DNA from: Planctomycetota bacterium
Lineage (GTDB): Bacteria > Planctomycetota > Planctomycetia > Isosphaerales > Isosphaeraceae
Direction of reading: 5' to 3'
Assembly (NCBI GenBank): GCA_021807585.1
Contig: JAKBCQ010000114.1
Span: forward strand, 1 to 7,368
DNA: 7,368 bases
Shown here one piece after another: positions 1-6,003 of the stretch. The position numbers and the translations under genes were made by a program. The first letter of the stretch is position 1. Each line of letters begins with the position of its first letter. Under the pieces are notes generated by a model, which was given only the letters and a program-made list of their open reading frames with translations, made no database searches and had not been told where the DNA came from.

Positions 1-1641
1 GCAGGCGCCGCGACCCCGACCGACCCGGCACACCCCAAAGAAGACCCCAAAATCGCCGAAGCCGCGCCCAAAGACGCCCAAAAGAATCCCCAGGATAAAC
101 CCTCCGAACCCCCGGCCGCGCCGAATTCCGAAAACGCTCAAACGAATGCACAGACGAGTGCATCTTCTTCAACATCATCTGTTGATTCAAAGCGGGGTGC
201 GGATACGCCCCCTTCGAAGCCGAACGATTCATCCGCGAGCCCCGCGGACAAGTCGTCGGTCACGGCGAACGAGACGCCCGTCGTCGCTCCCCCCTCGGCC
301 GATCCGATCGCTCCCGCTCCCGTCCCCGCGGGATCGAGCGGACCGCTTCCGGCGCCCCCTCCGCCCGCCTCGAACGAATCGACTCCGGCGACGGCGCCTC
401 TACCGACGACGATTGAATCGCCGAACGCCTCCACGCCCGATCCAAAACCGGTCGCTCCCCCGCTCGATCAAAATCCCGTCGAGCCCGCTCGGGTTCCTCC
501 GAACCCGGCCGTTCAACCCGCAAACGCACGCGAAAATCAAAAGCCTGACGATGTGAACACATCAAATCTTGGTGCGCCCCCTACCGCCGAGAAAATCGAT
601 CCCGCGCCGCCGAATCCCGCGGCCGGCGATCGAAGATCGACGAACGTCGGCGTGAACGATCCGCCACGGTCGCGGCCGAGCGAACCCGCGCCGGATTTCA
701 ATCGCGCCGAAGCCTTAAATCACGAGCCCGCACGCACCCCCCCCGTCCAATCGGGCGACGCGCCATCAATGAACTCGGGAGATTGGATCCCGATCCCGAA
801 CGCGACGAATCGACGCGATTCGCTCGCGACGAACGGCGGAGAATTCGGCTCGAGCGGATCGAACACGAGCGCAAGCTCGGCGAGTTCATCGAACTCAATC
901 GAATCCTCGCCGAGTTCGCCTCCCGCCGCGATGATCGACCCGCGCATGACGAACCAACCGAACGGATCCGCCTCGGCGAACGAATCGACCGTTGAATCGA
1001 TCGATTACAACGGAGAATCACGCGAGCCGATCCGTCATGTCGTTGAAAAAGGTGAGAATTTCTGGACAATTTCACGCCTTTATTACGATTCGGGACGGTA
1101 TTACAAAGCGCTCTGGGCCGCGAATCGCGACCGCGTTTCCGCGATCGATCAATTGTATGTTGGAACGACATTGCGTATTCCGCCGCCGGAAGCGCTCGAT
1201 CCCAAGTTGATCGAGCCCCCCGCGGGATTGGCGCCTCTTCCCGAACGATCCGACCGCACGGCTGGAACCAAAAAAGTCGGATCGACGCGCAACGCGTCCG
1301 CGCGCGTGGGGTCGATCGATCGATCGGGTTCGTATCGGTCCGACGATCAAGACGAACCGAACGAACGATCCGGCGACGCGACCGAGATCCGCTCGACCGT
1401 CCGCCGGCCCAAACGCCGCGTCAGCTTCGAGGACATGCCCGAAGGGCCGATCACGCAAAAATATGTCGTAAAACGCTACGATACAATCCGAAGCATCGCC
1501 CGCGACATGCTCGGCGACAGCGGACGAGCAAAAGAGATTATCGATATGAATAAAAACCTGATTGATGATCCTTATGATCTCCCCGTCGGCGAGGTGATCC
1601 TTCTTCCCGAAGACGCCCGCCCGCGCAGAATCCTCCGCTAG
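1..1641 (+). CDS. LysM-domain envelope protein with long Pro/Ser-rich linker (5' end outside window)
   Basis: The frame is open from base 1 to the TAG at 1639-1641, giving 546 residues in the window. There is no in-frame ATG before 769, and the GTG at 553 has no supporting context, so the true start lies to the left. Residues 1 to about 340 are a low-complexity Pro/Ala/Ser/Asn/Glu linker. LysM 1 is at about residues 344-397 (IRHVVEKGENFWTISRLYY ... LRIPPPEAL) and LysM 2 at about 484-538 (YVVKRYDTIRSIARDML ... VILLPED). Both show the usual opening V..GDT-like turn, the central N and the closing IP/LP. They are joined by an 85-residue charged linker. LysM domains bind N-acetylglucosamine-containing glycans such as peptidoglycan, so an envelope location is expected, probably with an N-terminal membrane anchor or signal that is not visible here. 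The linker uses the same TCG/GCG/AAC-rich codons as its neighbours, which argues against a frameshift. The domain assignment is firm; the cellular role is not known. Confidence 0.9.
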   Translation, partial: AGAATPTDPAHPKEDPKIAEAAPKDAQKNPQDKPSEPPAAPNSENAQTNAQTSASSSTSSVDSKRGADTPPSKPNDSSASPADKSSVTANETPVVAPPSADPIAPAPVPAGSSGPLPAPPPPASNESTPATAPLPTTIESPNASTPDPKPVAPPLDQNPVEPARVPPNPAVQPANARENQKPDDVNTSNLGAPPTAEKIDPAPPNPAAGDRRSTNVGVNDPPRSRPSEPAPDFNRAEALNHEPARTPPVQSGDAPSMNSGDWIPIPNATNRRDSLATNGGEFGSSGSNTSASSASSSNSIESSPSSPPAAMIDPRMTNQPNGSASANESTVESIDYNGESREPIRHVVEKGENFWTISRLYYDSGRYYKALWAANRDRVSAIDQLYVGTTLRIPPPEALDPKLIEPPAGLAPLPERSDRTAGTKKVGSTRNASARVGSIDRSGSYRSDDQDEPNERSGDATEIRSTVRRPKRRVSFEDMPEGPITQKYVVKRYDTIRSIARDMLGDSGRAKEIIDMNKNLIDDPYDLPVGEVILLPEDARPRRILR

Positions 1642-1847
1642 GACGCGATCCGTTCGGCCGCGAACGATCGACGCGAAAACTTCGACGCCGATCACCCCCT
1701 TCGGCGCGCGATCGAACTCGAACGATCGCCCCCTCGGAATCTCGAACCGAACGTGCGACGATCTCCTCGCGTCGGTTCGATCGTCCGAATCTCTCCCGGT
1801 TCGACGCATCGCGTTCTTCTTCATTGAATGTTTGAGAATATCAAGAG

Positions 1848-2996
1848 ATGCCTGTTCAAAATATTAAAGTATTCGTAGCCGGACCGGCTTATCTCGATCG
1901 AGTTCTGGCGATCGACGAATCGCTGCTCGAACGAGCTCCGGAAGACTCCCCCGTCGATCGCAGCGTCGACGGCCGGTTCGCCGCGGGGGAATCGCGACGA
2001 CGATCGCTCGAACTCGTCGACGCTTCAAAATCAACGATCGCGATCAAGCTTCCTGAGAGCTGGCCCGGACCTTCGGGAACGATCGAAATCGCAACCGATT
2101 GGACATGCGATTCATCCGCTTGCGAGAATCAAACAAAAACATCAAATTCCTTTCAACGCGCGATTGAATCGTCGTCGTGGCACGACGATCTGGGAGGAAT
2201 GGGCGCGGGCTACGCCGCGGCGCTCGGGGGTAAGCTTCATAGCGCTTTGGGCGCCGGGCCCGATCCGATCGGAACGCGAGTCGCGGCGTTCCTGAACGAT
2301 CAATCGATTGAACATCATCCGATCTTCATTCCCGGGCGACCGTCCGATTGGACCCTCTTGATCACGAGCGGTCGACGCGGCGACAAGCTCGCGATCGGGT
2401 TCCGCGGCGCTCACGATGCGATCGACCTACTTCCCGATTCATGGACGCAATCGTGCGAACTCCGCGTCGTCGCGGGCTTGCCCAATCGGATCGTCGCCGA
2501 AGCGTTTCAAGTAAATGATAAATCTATCCACATGTTTGCGCCTTCTATTCGCAATATGCGCGACCGAGCGCCTTCGGTCGAATCGCTCGCGGGCAAGTTC
2601 GATCTGATCTGCTGCAATCGGCTCGAATGGGAAACTCTGGGGGAATGCCGAGCGATTGAACGGTCGACTCCGATCATCGCGACGACCGACGGAGCGAACG
2701 GCTGCCGGATCAGATTTTGGGATCGAGACGGGGTTCGTCGCGAGATCATCGAACCCGCGTTTCCGCGCGCACGGCCGCCGCGCGATACGAATCGAGCCGG
2801 CGAGGCGTTCGCATCAACGCTTGTCACAACATTGATCGAGGCGAACGCGACGCTCGATCGAATCGACCCCGCGCTGATTCAAGCCGCGACGATCCGCGCC
2901 TCGGCCGCCGCCGCGCTCGAGATCGACCTCGTTCGCTTCGGTTTCCCCAGCCGATTCGCGATCGATCGCGCCGTTCAAGACGGCATGATTCCCTAA
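1848..2996 (+). CDS. PfkB/ribokinase-family carbohydrate kinase homologue, divergent active site
   Basis: This is a 382-residue protein with the ribokinase-fold layout: first strand and substrate Asp near residues 8-17 (VFVAGPAYLD), a GG-type motif at 115-130 (LGGMGAGYAAALGGKL), an N-x-x-E element at 257-260 (CCNRLEW), a TxGxxG-like strand at 280-285 (TDGANG), and the C-terminal signature at 313-321 (DTNRAGEAF). The family phosphorylates sugars or nucleosides with ATP in the cytoplasm. Two features are odd. The signature normally reads DTxGAGDxF, but here the first Gly is Arg316 and the catalytic-base Asp is Glu319. The stretch between the first strand and the GG motif is also about 70 residues longer than usual for ribokinases, giving 382 residues against about 300. 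The substrate cannot be inferred, and it may be a weak or non-catalytic member. The ATG at 1848 is the first plausible start after the LysM gene; there is no clear Shine-Dalgarno, and the ATG at 1828 is out of frame. The gene is monocistronic or loosely linked to the LysM gene, 206 bases upstream. Confidence 0.85.
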   Translation: MPVQNIKVFVAGPAYLDRVLAIDESLLERAPEDSPVDRSVDGRFAAGESRRRSLELVDASKSTIAIKLPESWPGPSGTIEIATDWTCDSSACENQTKTSNSFQRAIESSSWHDDLGGMGAGYAAALGGKLHSALGAGPDPIGTRVAAFLNDQSIEHHPIFIPGRPSDWTLLITSGRRGDKLAIGFRGAHDAIDLLPDSWTQSCELRVVAGLPNRIVAEAFQVNDKSIHMFAPSIRNMRDRAPSVESLAGKFDLICCNRLEWETLGECRAIERSTPIIATTDGANGCRIRFWDRDGVRREIIEPAFPRARPPRDTNRAGEAFASTLVTTLIEANATLDRIDPALIQAATIRASAAAALEIDLVRFGFPSRFAIDRAVQDGMIP

Positions 2997-3046
2997 AAAC
3001 ATCCGATTTCTCCCAGCCGATCTGTCGCGCAACGGTCGTATTCGGC

Positions 3047-3052
3047 TAAAAT
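3047..3052 (+). promoter_or_regulatory. possible -10 box upstream of the STN-protein gene
   Basis: TAAAAT sits in the gap after the PfkB-type gene, 61 bases before the chosen ATG at 3113, in an otherwise GC-rich stretch. No convincing -35 hexamer lies 16-18 bases upstream (the best is TGTCGC at 3023-3028). The site is only a candidate. It is supported mainly by its position and by the two downstream genes needing a promoter. Confidence 0.25.
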
Positions 3053-3095
3053 CGAGGATCAGCGGCCGTACGGATGCGGAACGATCGGGAGCGAC

Positions 3096-3101
3096 GAGGA
3101 G
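3096..3101 (+). promoter_or_regulatory. Shine-Dalgarno GAGGAG that sets the start of the STN protein
   Basis: GAGGAG followed by AAG ends 11 bases before the ATG at 3113. This favours that ATG over the in-frame ATG at 3074, which has no such site and would place 13 charged residues in front of a clean signal peptide. Confidence 0.65.
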
Positions 3102-3112
3102 AAGCCGATTCG

Positions 3113-3940
3113 ATGAAAAAAATCCATCGCCATGTTTCGATCTGGCTTGCGGTTTTGGTTTTCGTCATTGCGCAGGCGGCGCTCGCTCGCCGCCCGCTCG
3201 CGGGGAAATCTACCGACGCCGCGGATAAGCGCGAAGCGACGCGGCCGATCGGCGAAGAGCCGGCGAACAAGAATCAACCCGCCTCGAACCTCCCGCGAGC
3301 CGAGAGCCCCGCGATCGAGGCGCTCGACGCGCAACCCCCCGACACCCGCCGGCCGCCGCGGAACATCCCCAACCGGGCCGAGCTCGCCGAACCCGCAAGC
3401 AAAATCGAACCCGCCGGCAAAACCGAACCAGCGAGCGATGTTTCGGGCTCGGTTCAAGACGTCTTACTACGACCGACGCGATTGCCGTTCGCCGCCGAAA
3501 CGACTCTCGCAGACGTCGCCGAATATCTGCGGAAAACGTACAGGATTCGCGTCGTCGTCGACGCCGCGGCGCTCAAGCGAACCAAGGCCAAGCTCGTCGA
3601 CAAAGTTCAACTCGATCTCGACGGCGTTCGGCTCAAAACCGGGCTGAAACTCCTGCTCGATCAAGTCGGCCTGACGTATCGCGTCGTCGCCGAGGATAAT
3701 CTCTTAATTATCACCGATTCCACGGGCGCCGACGACCGCATCGGTCGGATCTGGACCGAGCTCAAGGCGCTGCACCGCGACGTGCACGACCTGCAAAACG
3801 CGGTCGACGACCTGCGCGAGCTGCAAGGACTGATCGACGGAGACGGTCAATTGCGCAAGCCTACGATTATTGAAGAGGCGCCCGACGATCTCAAAGACAA
3901 ACCCGCCGCGGTCGATCCCAAATCGCGTCCCGGCATCTAA
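3113..3940 (+). CDS. secreted STN-domain (secretin/TonB short N-terminal domain) protein
   Basis: This is a 275-residue protein. Residues 1-25 form a Sec signal peptide: a KKIHRH basic start, the hydrophobic core WLAVLVFVIAQAA, and an ALA cleavage site before RR. Residues 26-115 are a Pro/Ala/Glu-rich linker with repeated EPA-type words. Residues 124-202 match an STN domain: LPFAAETTLADVAEYLRKTY, then the strand IRVVVD, VQLDLDGVRLKTGLKLLLDQ and LTYRVVAEDNLLIIT. Residues 207-242 look like a short coiled coil (IWTELKALHRDVHDLQNAVDDLREL). STN domains normally sit at the periplasmic N terminus of secretins and TonB-dependent transporters. This protein has no secretin barrel or plug, so it is a free-standing periplasmic or surface STN protein of unknown partner. 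The start was chosen from the Shine-Dalgarno and signal peptide; an ATG 39 bases upstream is the alternative. The next gene begins 24 bases downstream on the same strand, so the two are probably co-transcribed. Confidence 0.87.
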   Translation: MKKIHRHVSIWLAVLVFVIAQAALARRPLAGKSTDAADKREATRPIGEEPANKNQPASNLPRAESPAIEALDAQPPDTRRPPRNIPNRAELAEPASKIEPAGKTEPASDVSGSVQDVLLRPTRLPFAAETTLADVAEYLRKTYRIRVVVDAAALKRTKAKLVDKVQLDLDGVRLKTGLKLLLDQVGLTYRVVAEDNLLIITDSTGADDRIGRIWTELKALHRDVHDLQNAVDDLRELQGLIDGDGQLRKPTIIEEAPDDLKDKPAAVDPKSRPGI

Positions 3941-3964
3941 ATTCTCTTATTGATTGAATGAAGT

Positions 3965-5194
3965 ATGACACGATATTTTATTGCGTTCTTGTTCGCGCAG
4001 GTCGTTTCGCGCGGGGTCGGCGGTTCGGCGCGAGCGCGGCGACGGGGCGTTCCGTGGTGGCTCGATTCGCGTAATTTCGTCTTCTTGGCGCTCGGATTGT
4101 TGTTGGGAATCGGCGGCGGCCGCAAGCTGTGGCGCGATTGGAAGGCGGGTCGAGCGACGCGTCGACTCGAACACGGCGACGTCGCGGTTTCCGAGATCCT
4201 CGATTCGGCGCGATTCGGCAGGAGCGTGCTGTTCGAGTTGTTCAGGCTGCTCGCCGAGGCGCCCGACGCGGCGATCCGCGACGCGGCGGGACGAGCGATC
4301 GCGCGGCTCTGGAAACAAGACGAACTCGTCGCCGAGGAGGAACAGGCTCTCGTCAAACGGGGATTCTCGGTCGCATGGAACGCCCGCAAACGCTATCCAC
4401 GAAATCTCAAAGCGCCGATTCCAATTTCTGTTGATTATGGATTGATGTTTTTACGCGTAGACCCGGACGAGATCGGACCCGACGATCTTGCCTGGTCGCA
4501 TCGCATCACGGGCGCCAGGCGCGCGAGCCTGGAGACGTTCGGGCCGTGGCGAAACGGCGCCGGGAGGCTCGAATTCGAGATTCACCCGACCGATTTCATC
4601 GGCGAAGGCCCGCATCGACTGGCGCTCGAATCGCGCGTTCGAACCGTCTTTCAATCAAACGCATGGGAATGCGAATTGCCCAAAACCGCCTTCACGTTCG
4701 AGCTCGATCCCGGGCTCGATCCCGAATCGCTCGCGTCGACCGCCGACGACACGCGTCGAGCCGCGTTCCAGGCCGCGATTCGGCTCGAACCCAAAGAGCA
4801 CGCCGAGGAAGACGACGTGTTTCTGCCGCTCGATTCCGAGGTCGCGCTCCGCAATCCCCCCGTGATCGTCGTCGTCACCCCCCTCCCCTGCGATCTGGCG
4901 CATCGCGTTCTCATCGAAATCGAATGCGACGGTTCGGTCGAAACGCTCGAAGCGGGTTCGATCGCCCTCGGCGGCCAGGGACACGGCGCCCGCTCGAACG
5001 ATCGCGCCGAAATGCGATTCCCCCTCAAAATCACCGAAAACCGCACCGCGACGAAACTCGAACCCGAATCGGCTCGGTTGCGGACGCGGCTCGTCGCCGA
5101 TCTCGAACTCGCCTGGGGAGACCCCTCAATCCGCTCGCTTTGGCCCGATTCGATCAGCGTCGATTGGATCGACGTTCAAATCGTTCGACGATAA
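3965..5194 (+). CDS. membrane-anchored protein of unknown family
   Basis: I do not recognise the family of this 409-residue protein. There is a weakly hydrophobic N terminus (residues 4-14), then a basic stretch (RARRRG), then a clear membrane helix at about 37-51 (NFVFLALGLLLGIGGG) followed by RKLWRDWK. Residues 66-135 look helical, and the stretch FRLLAEAPDAAIRDAAGRAIARL (about 93-115) resembles one HEAT/ARM-like helical hairpin. From about residue 150 the sequence alternates polar and hydrophobic residues, as in a beta-rich domain, with strands such as RLEFEIHP, TAFTFELDPG, PVIVVVTPLP, HRVLIEIECDG and SVDWIDVQIVRR. The positive residues after the helix suggest the beta domain is cytoplasmic, but the RARRRG patch before the helix makes the topology uncertain. 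The gene starts 24 bases after the STN-protein stop, which suggests an operon and perhaps a shared envelope function. The ATG at 3965 has no clear Shine-Dalgarno. Codon use matches the neighbours and the ORF is intact. Confidence 0.82.
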   Translation: MTRYFIAFLFAQVVSRGVGGSARARRRGVPWWLDSRNFVFLALGLLLGIGGGRKLWRDWKAGRATRRLEHGDVAVSEILDSARFGRSVLFELFRLLAEAPDAAIRDAAGRAIARLWKQDELVAEEEQALVKRGFSVAWNARKRYPRNLKAPIPISVDYGLMFLRVDPDEIGPDDLAWSHRITGARRASLETFGPWRNGAGRLEFEIHPTDFIGEGPHRLALESRVRTVFQSNAWECELPKTAFTFELDPGLDPESLASTADDTRRAAFQAAIRLEPKEHAEEDDVFLPLDSEVALRNPPVIVVVTPLPCDLAHRVLIEIECDGSVETLEAGSIALGGQGHGARSNDRAEMRFPLKITENRTATKLEPESARLRTRLVADLELAWGDPSIRSLWPDSISVDWIDVQIVRR

Positions 5195-5251
5195 TACTGT
5201 TTAAATCTTTAATTCTATGAATCATGACTTAATAAAATATTTTAACGTGTT
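5195..5251. other. AT-rich gap between convergent genes, possible shared terminator region
   Basis: These 57 bases are strikingly AT-rich compared with both flanking genes and lie between two converging stop codons. They contain a perfect 12-base palindrome, TAAAATATTTTA (5233-5244), and T-runs readable on both strands. There is no GC-rich stem followed by a U-tract, so a classical intrinsic terminator is not demonstrated. Termination here is inferred from the convergent layout. Confidence 0.35.
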
Positions 5252-5884
5252 TTACCGTGATTCAATTCCGTTCAGATGCAAAATCGAATTCATCATGACG
5301 ACGTTCGCCCCTCGTTCGTCGTATTCGACGATATTGATCCCGCCGTTGGCCTGACGGATCGACCGCGCCCGATCAATCGGCAGCCCGAGCCATCCCGCCA
5401 GCAGCGCGCGGTTGACGACGTTGTGCGCAGCAACGACGATCACCCGACCAGGATGCGCCGCGACGAGACGTTCGATCGCCCCAACCGCGCGACGCCGGAC
5501 GTCTTCGAACGATTCCCCCTCCAGATAAGGAACCGTTCCCGGGTTCGCCATGAATCGGTCAAATTCGCCGGGATAACGTTCTTTCACCTCATCCCATGTC
5601 AATCCTTCCCAGCGACCGAGATCGGCCTCGATCAGCTCGGCGATCTCAATCGGCTCGAGCCCCGCTCCCCGCGCGATCGCGCACCCGGTTTCACGCGCCC
5701 GTCGAAGCGGGCTTGTATAAACCGCGACAATCGGCGCTTTCTCGAGCGCCCTCGCCGCGGCGAGAGCCTGCGACCGTCCCATCTCGTCGAGCGGAAGATC
5801 GCTCCCGCGTCCCTGCAGGCGATACGGAACGTCGCGATTCGCCGCGGTCGAACCATGCCGAACAAGATAAACCCGCGTCGTCAC
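5252..5884 (-). CDS. histidine phosphatase family protein (phosphoglycerate-mutase-like)
   Basis: This is a 210-residue protein read from a GTG at 5884-5882. It has the complete branch-1 histidine phosphatase core: the RHG motif with nucleophile His10 (YLVRHGSTAAN), the RLQGRGSDLPLDEMGR segment, the second Arg in SPLRRARET (about R62), the acid Glu86 in LIEADLGRWEG, and the second His154 in VVAAHNVVNRALL. The family removes phosphate through a phosphohistidine intermediate. The AHNVVNRALL and IRQANGGINIVEY segments resemble CobC/GpmB-type members, but the substrate cannot be read from the sequence. The start is fixed by GAGGAG at 5897-5892, seven bases upstream; translating further upstream in this frame gives only an Arg/Asp repeat, an artefact of the 30-bp repeat. 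It is downstream of pdxA on the same strand, and its GTG overlaps the stop of the small intervening ORF (GTGA). Its length is normal for the family. Confidence 0.93.
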   Translation of the reverse strand: MTTRVYLVRHGSTAANRDVPYRLQGRGSDLPLDEMGRSQALAAARALEKAPIVAVYTSPLRRARETGCAIARGAGLEPIEIAELIEADLGRWEGLTWDEVKERYPGEFDRFMANPGTVPYLEGESFEDVRRRAVGAIERLVAAHPGRVIVVAAHNVVNRALLAGWLGLPIDRARSIRQANGGINIVEYDERGANVVMMNSILHLNGIESR

Positions 5885-6003
5885 CCCGATTCTCCTCGGG
5901 CTCGAGTCGTCGCCTTCGCATCGCTTACGACGTACGTCGTCATACCCGCGACGCCTCGGACCGTCGTCGTCATACCCGCCGCGCCTCGGACCGTCGTCGT
6001 CAT
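5881..6003 (-). CDS. possible 40-residue ORF bridging pdxA and the phosphatase, built from a 10-residue repeat
   Basis: The frame starts at ATG 6003-6001, overlapping the pdxA stop as ATGA, and ends at TGA 5883-5881, overlapping the phosphatase GTG as GTGA. It encodes MTTTVRGAAG, MTTTVRGVAG and MTTYVV followed by a short basic tail. The first two blocks are the 30-bp repeat. The exact four-base overlaps at both ends are what translational coupling normally looks like. The peptide itself, however, is low complexity and resembles no family I know. It may serve only to carry ribosomes from pdxA to the phosphatase, or it may be untranslated repeat sequence. A run of Gs (AAGGGGG) lies just before the ATG, too close to be an ideal ribosome binding site. 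Confidence 0.35.
   Translation of the reverse strand: MTTTVRGAAGMTTTVRGVAGMTTYVVSDAKATTRARGESG
5892..5897 (-). promoter_or_regulatory. Shine-Dalgarno GAGGAG for the phosphatase GTG start
   Basis: Read on the minus strand, GAGGAG lies seven bases before the GTG at 5884. This gives strong support for the non-ATG start and for a 210-residue product rather than a longer one. Confidence 0.7.
5944..6003 (-). repeat. 30-bp tandem repeat, two copies plus a partial third
   Basis: On the minus strand the unit starts ATGACGACGACGGTCCGAGG and runs on to GCGGGT. Copies occupy 6003-5974 and 5973-5944 and differ at two adjacent positions. A third start, ATGACGACG (5943-5935), continues with a divergent TACGTC. 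The unit length is a multiple of three, so the small-ORF frame is kept through the array. The first copy begins on the last bases of pdxA. Confidence 0.9.

Noticed and set aside
783..995. Charged Arg/Glu helix-like frame inside the LysM linker
   Set aside because: It is an out-of-frame reading of the Ser/Asn-rich linker; the LysM frame stays open through it with consistent codon use.
1743..1785. Inverted repeats CGAACCGA/TCGGTTCG (1743-1750, 1772-1779) and GACGATC/GATCGTC in the gap after the LysM gene
   Set aside because: The loops are over 15 bases, no T-tract follows, and such words are very common in this sequence, so a terminator or operator is not supported.
1072..1824. Antisense open frame of 250 codons over the LysM gene and the following gap
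   Set aside because: It opposes a gene with two clear LysM domains. Its translation is Arg/Asp-rich with no recognisable domain, and long shadow frames are expected with this codon bias.
3015..3047. AGCCGA/TCGGCT inverted repeat after the PfkB-type gene
   Set aside because: It is a six-base stem with a 21-base loop and no T-run, too weak to call a terminator.
3074..3112. Upstream ATG for the STN protein adding 13 residues
   Set aside because: The extra residues are charged and would precede a clean signal peptide. GAGGAG at 3096-3101 points to the ATG at 3113.
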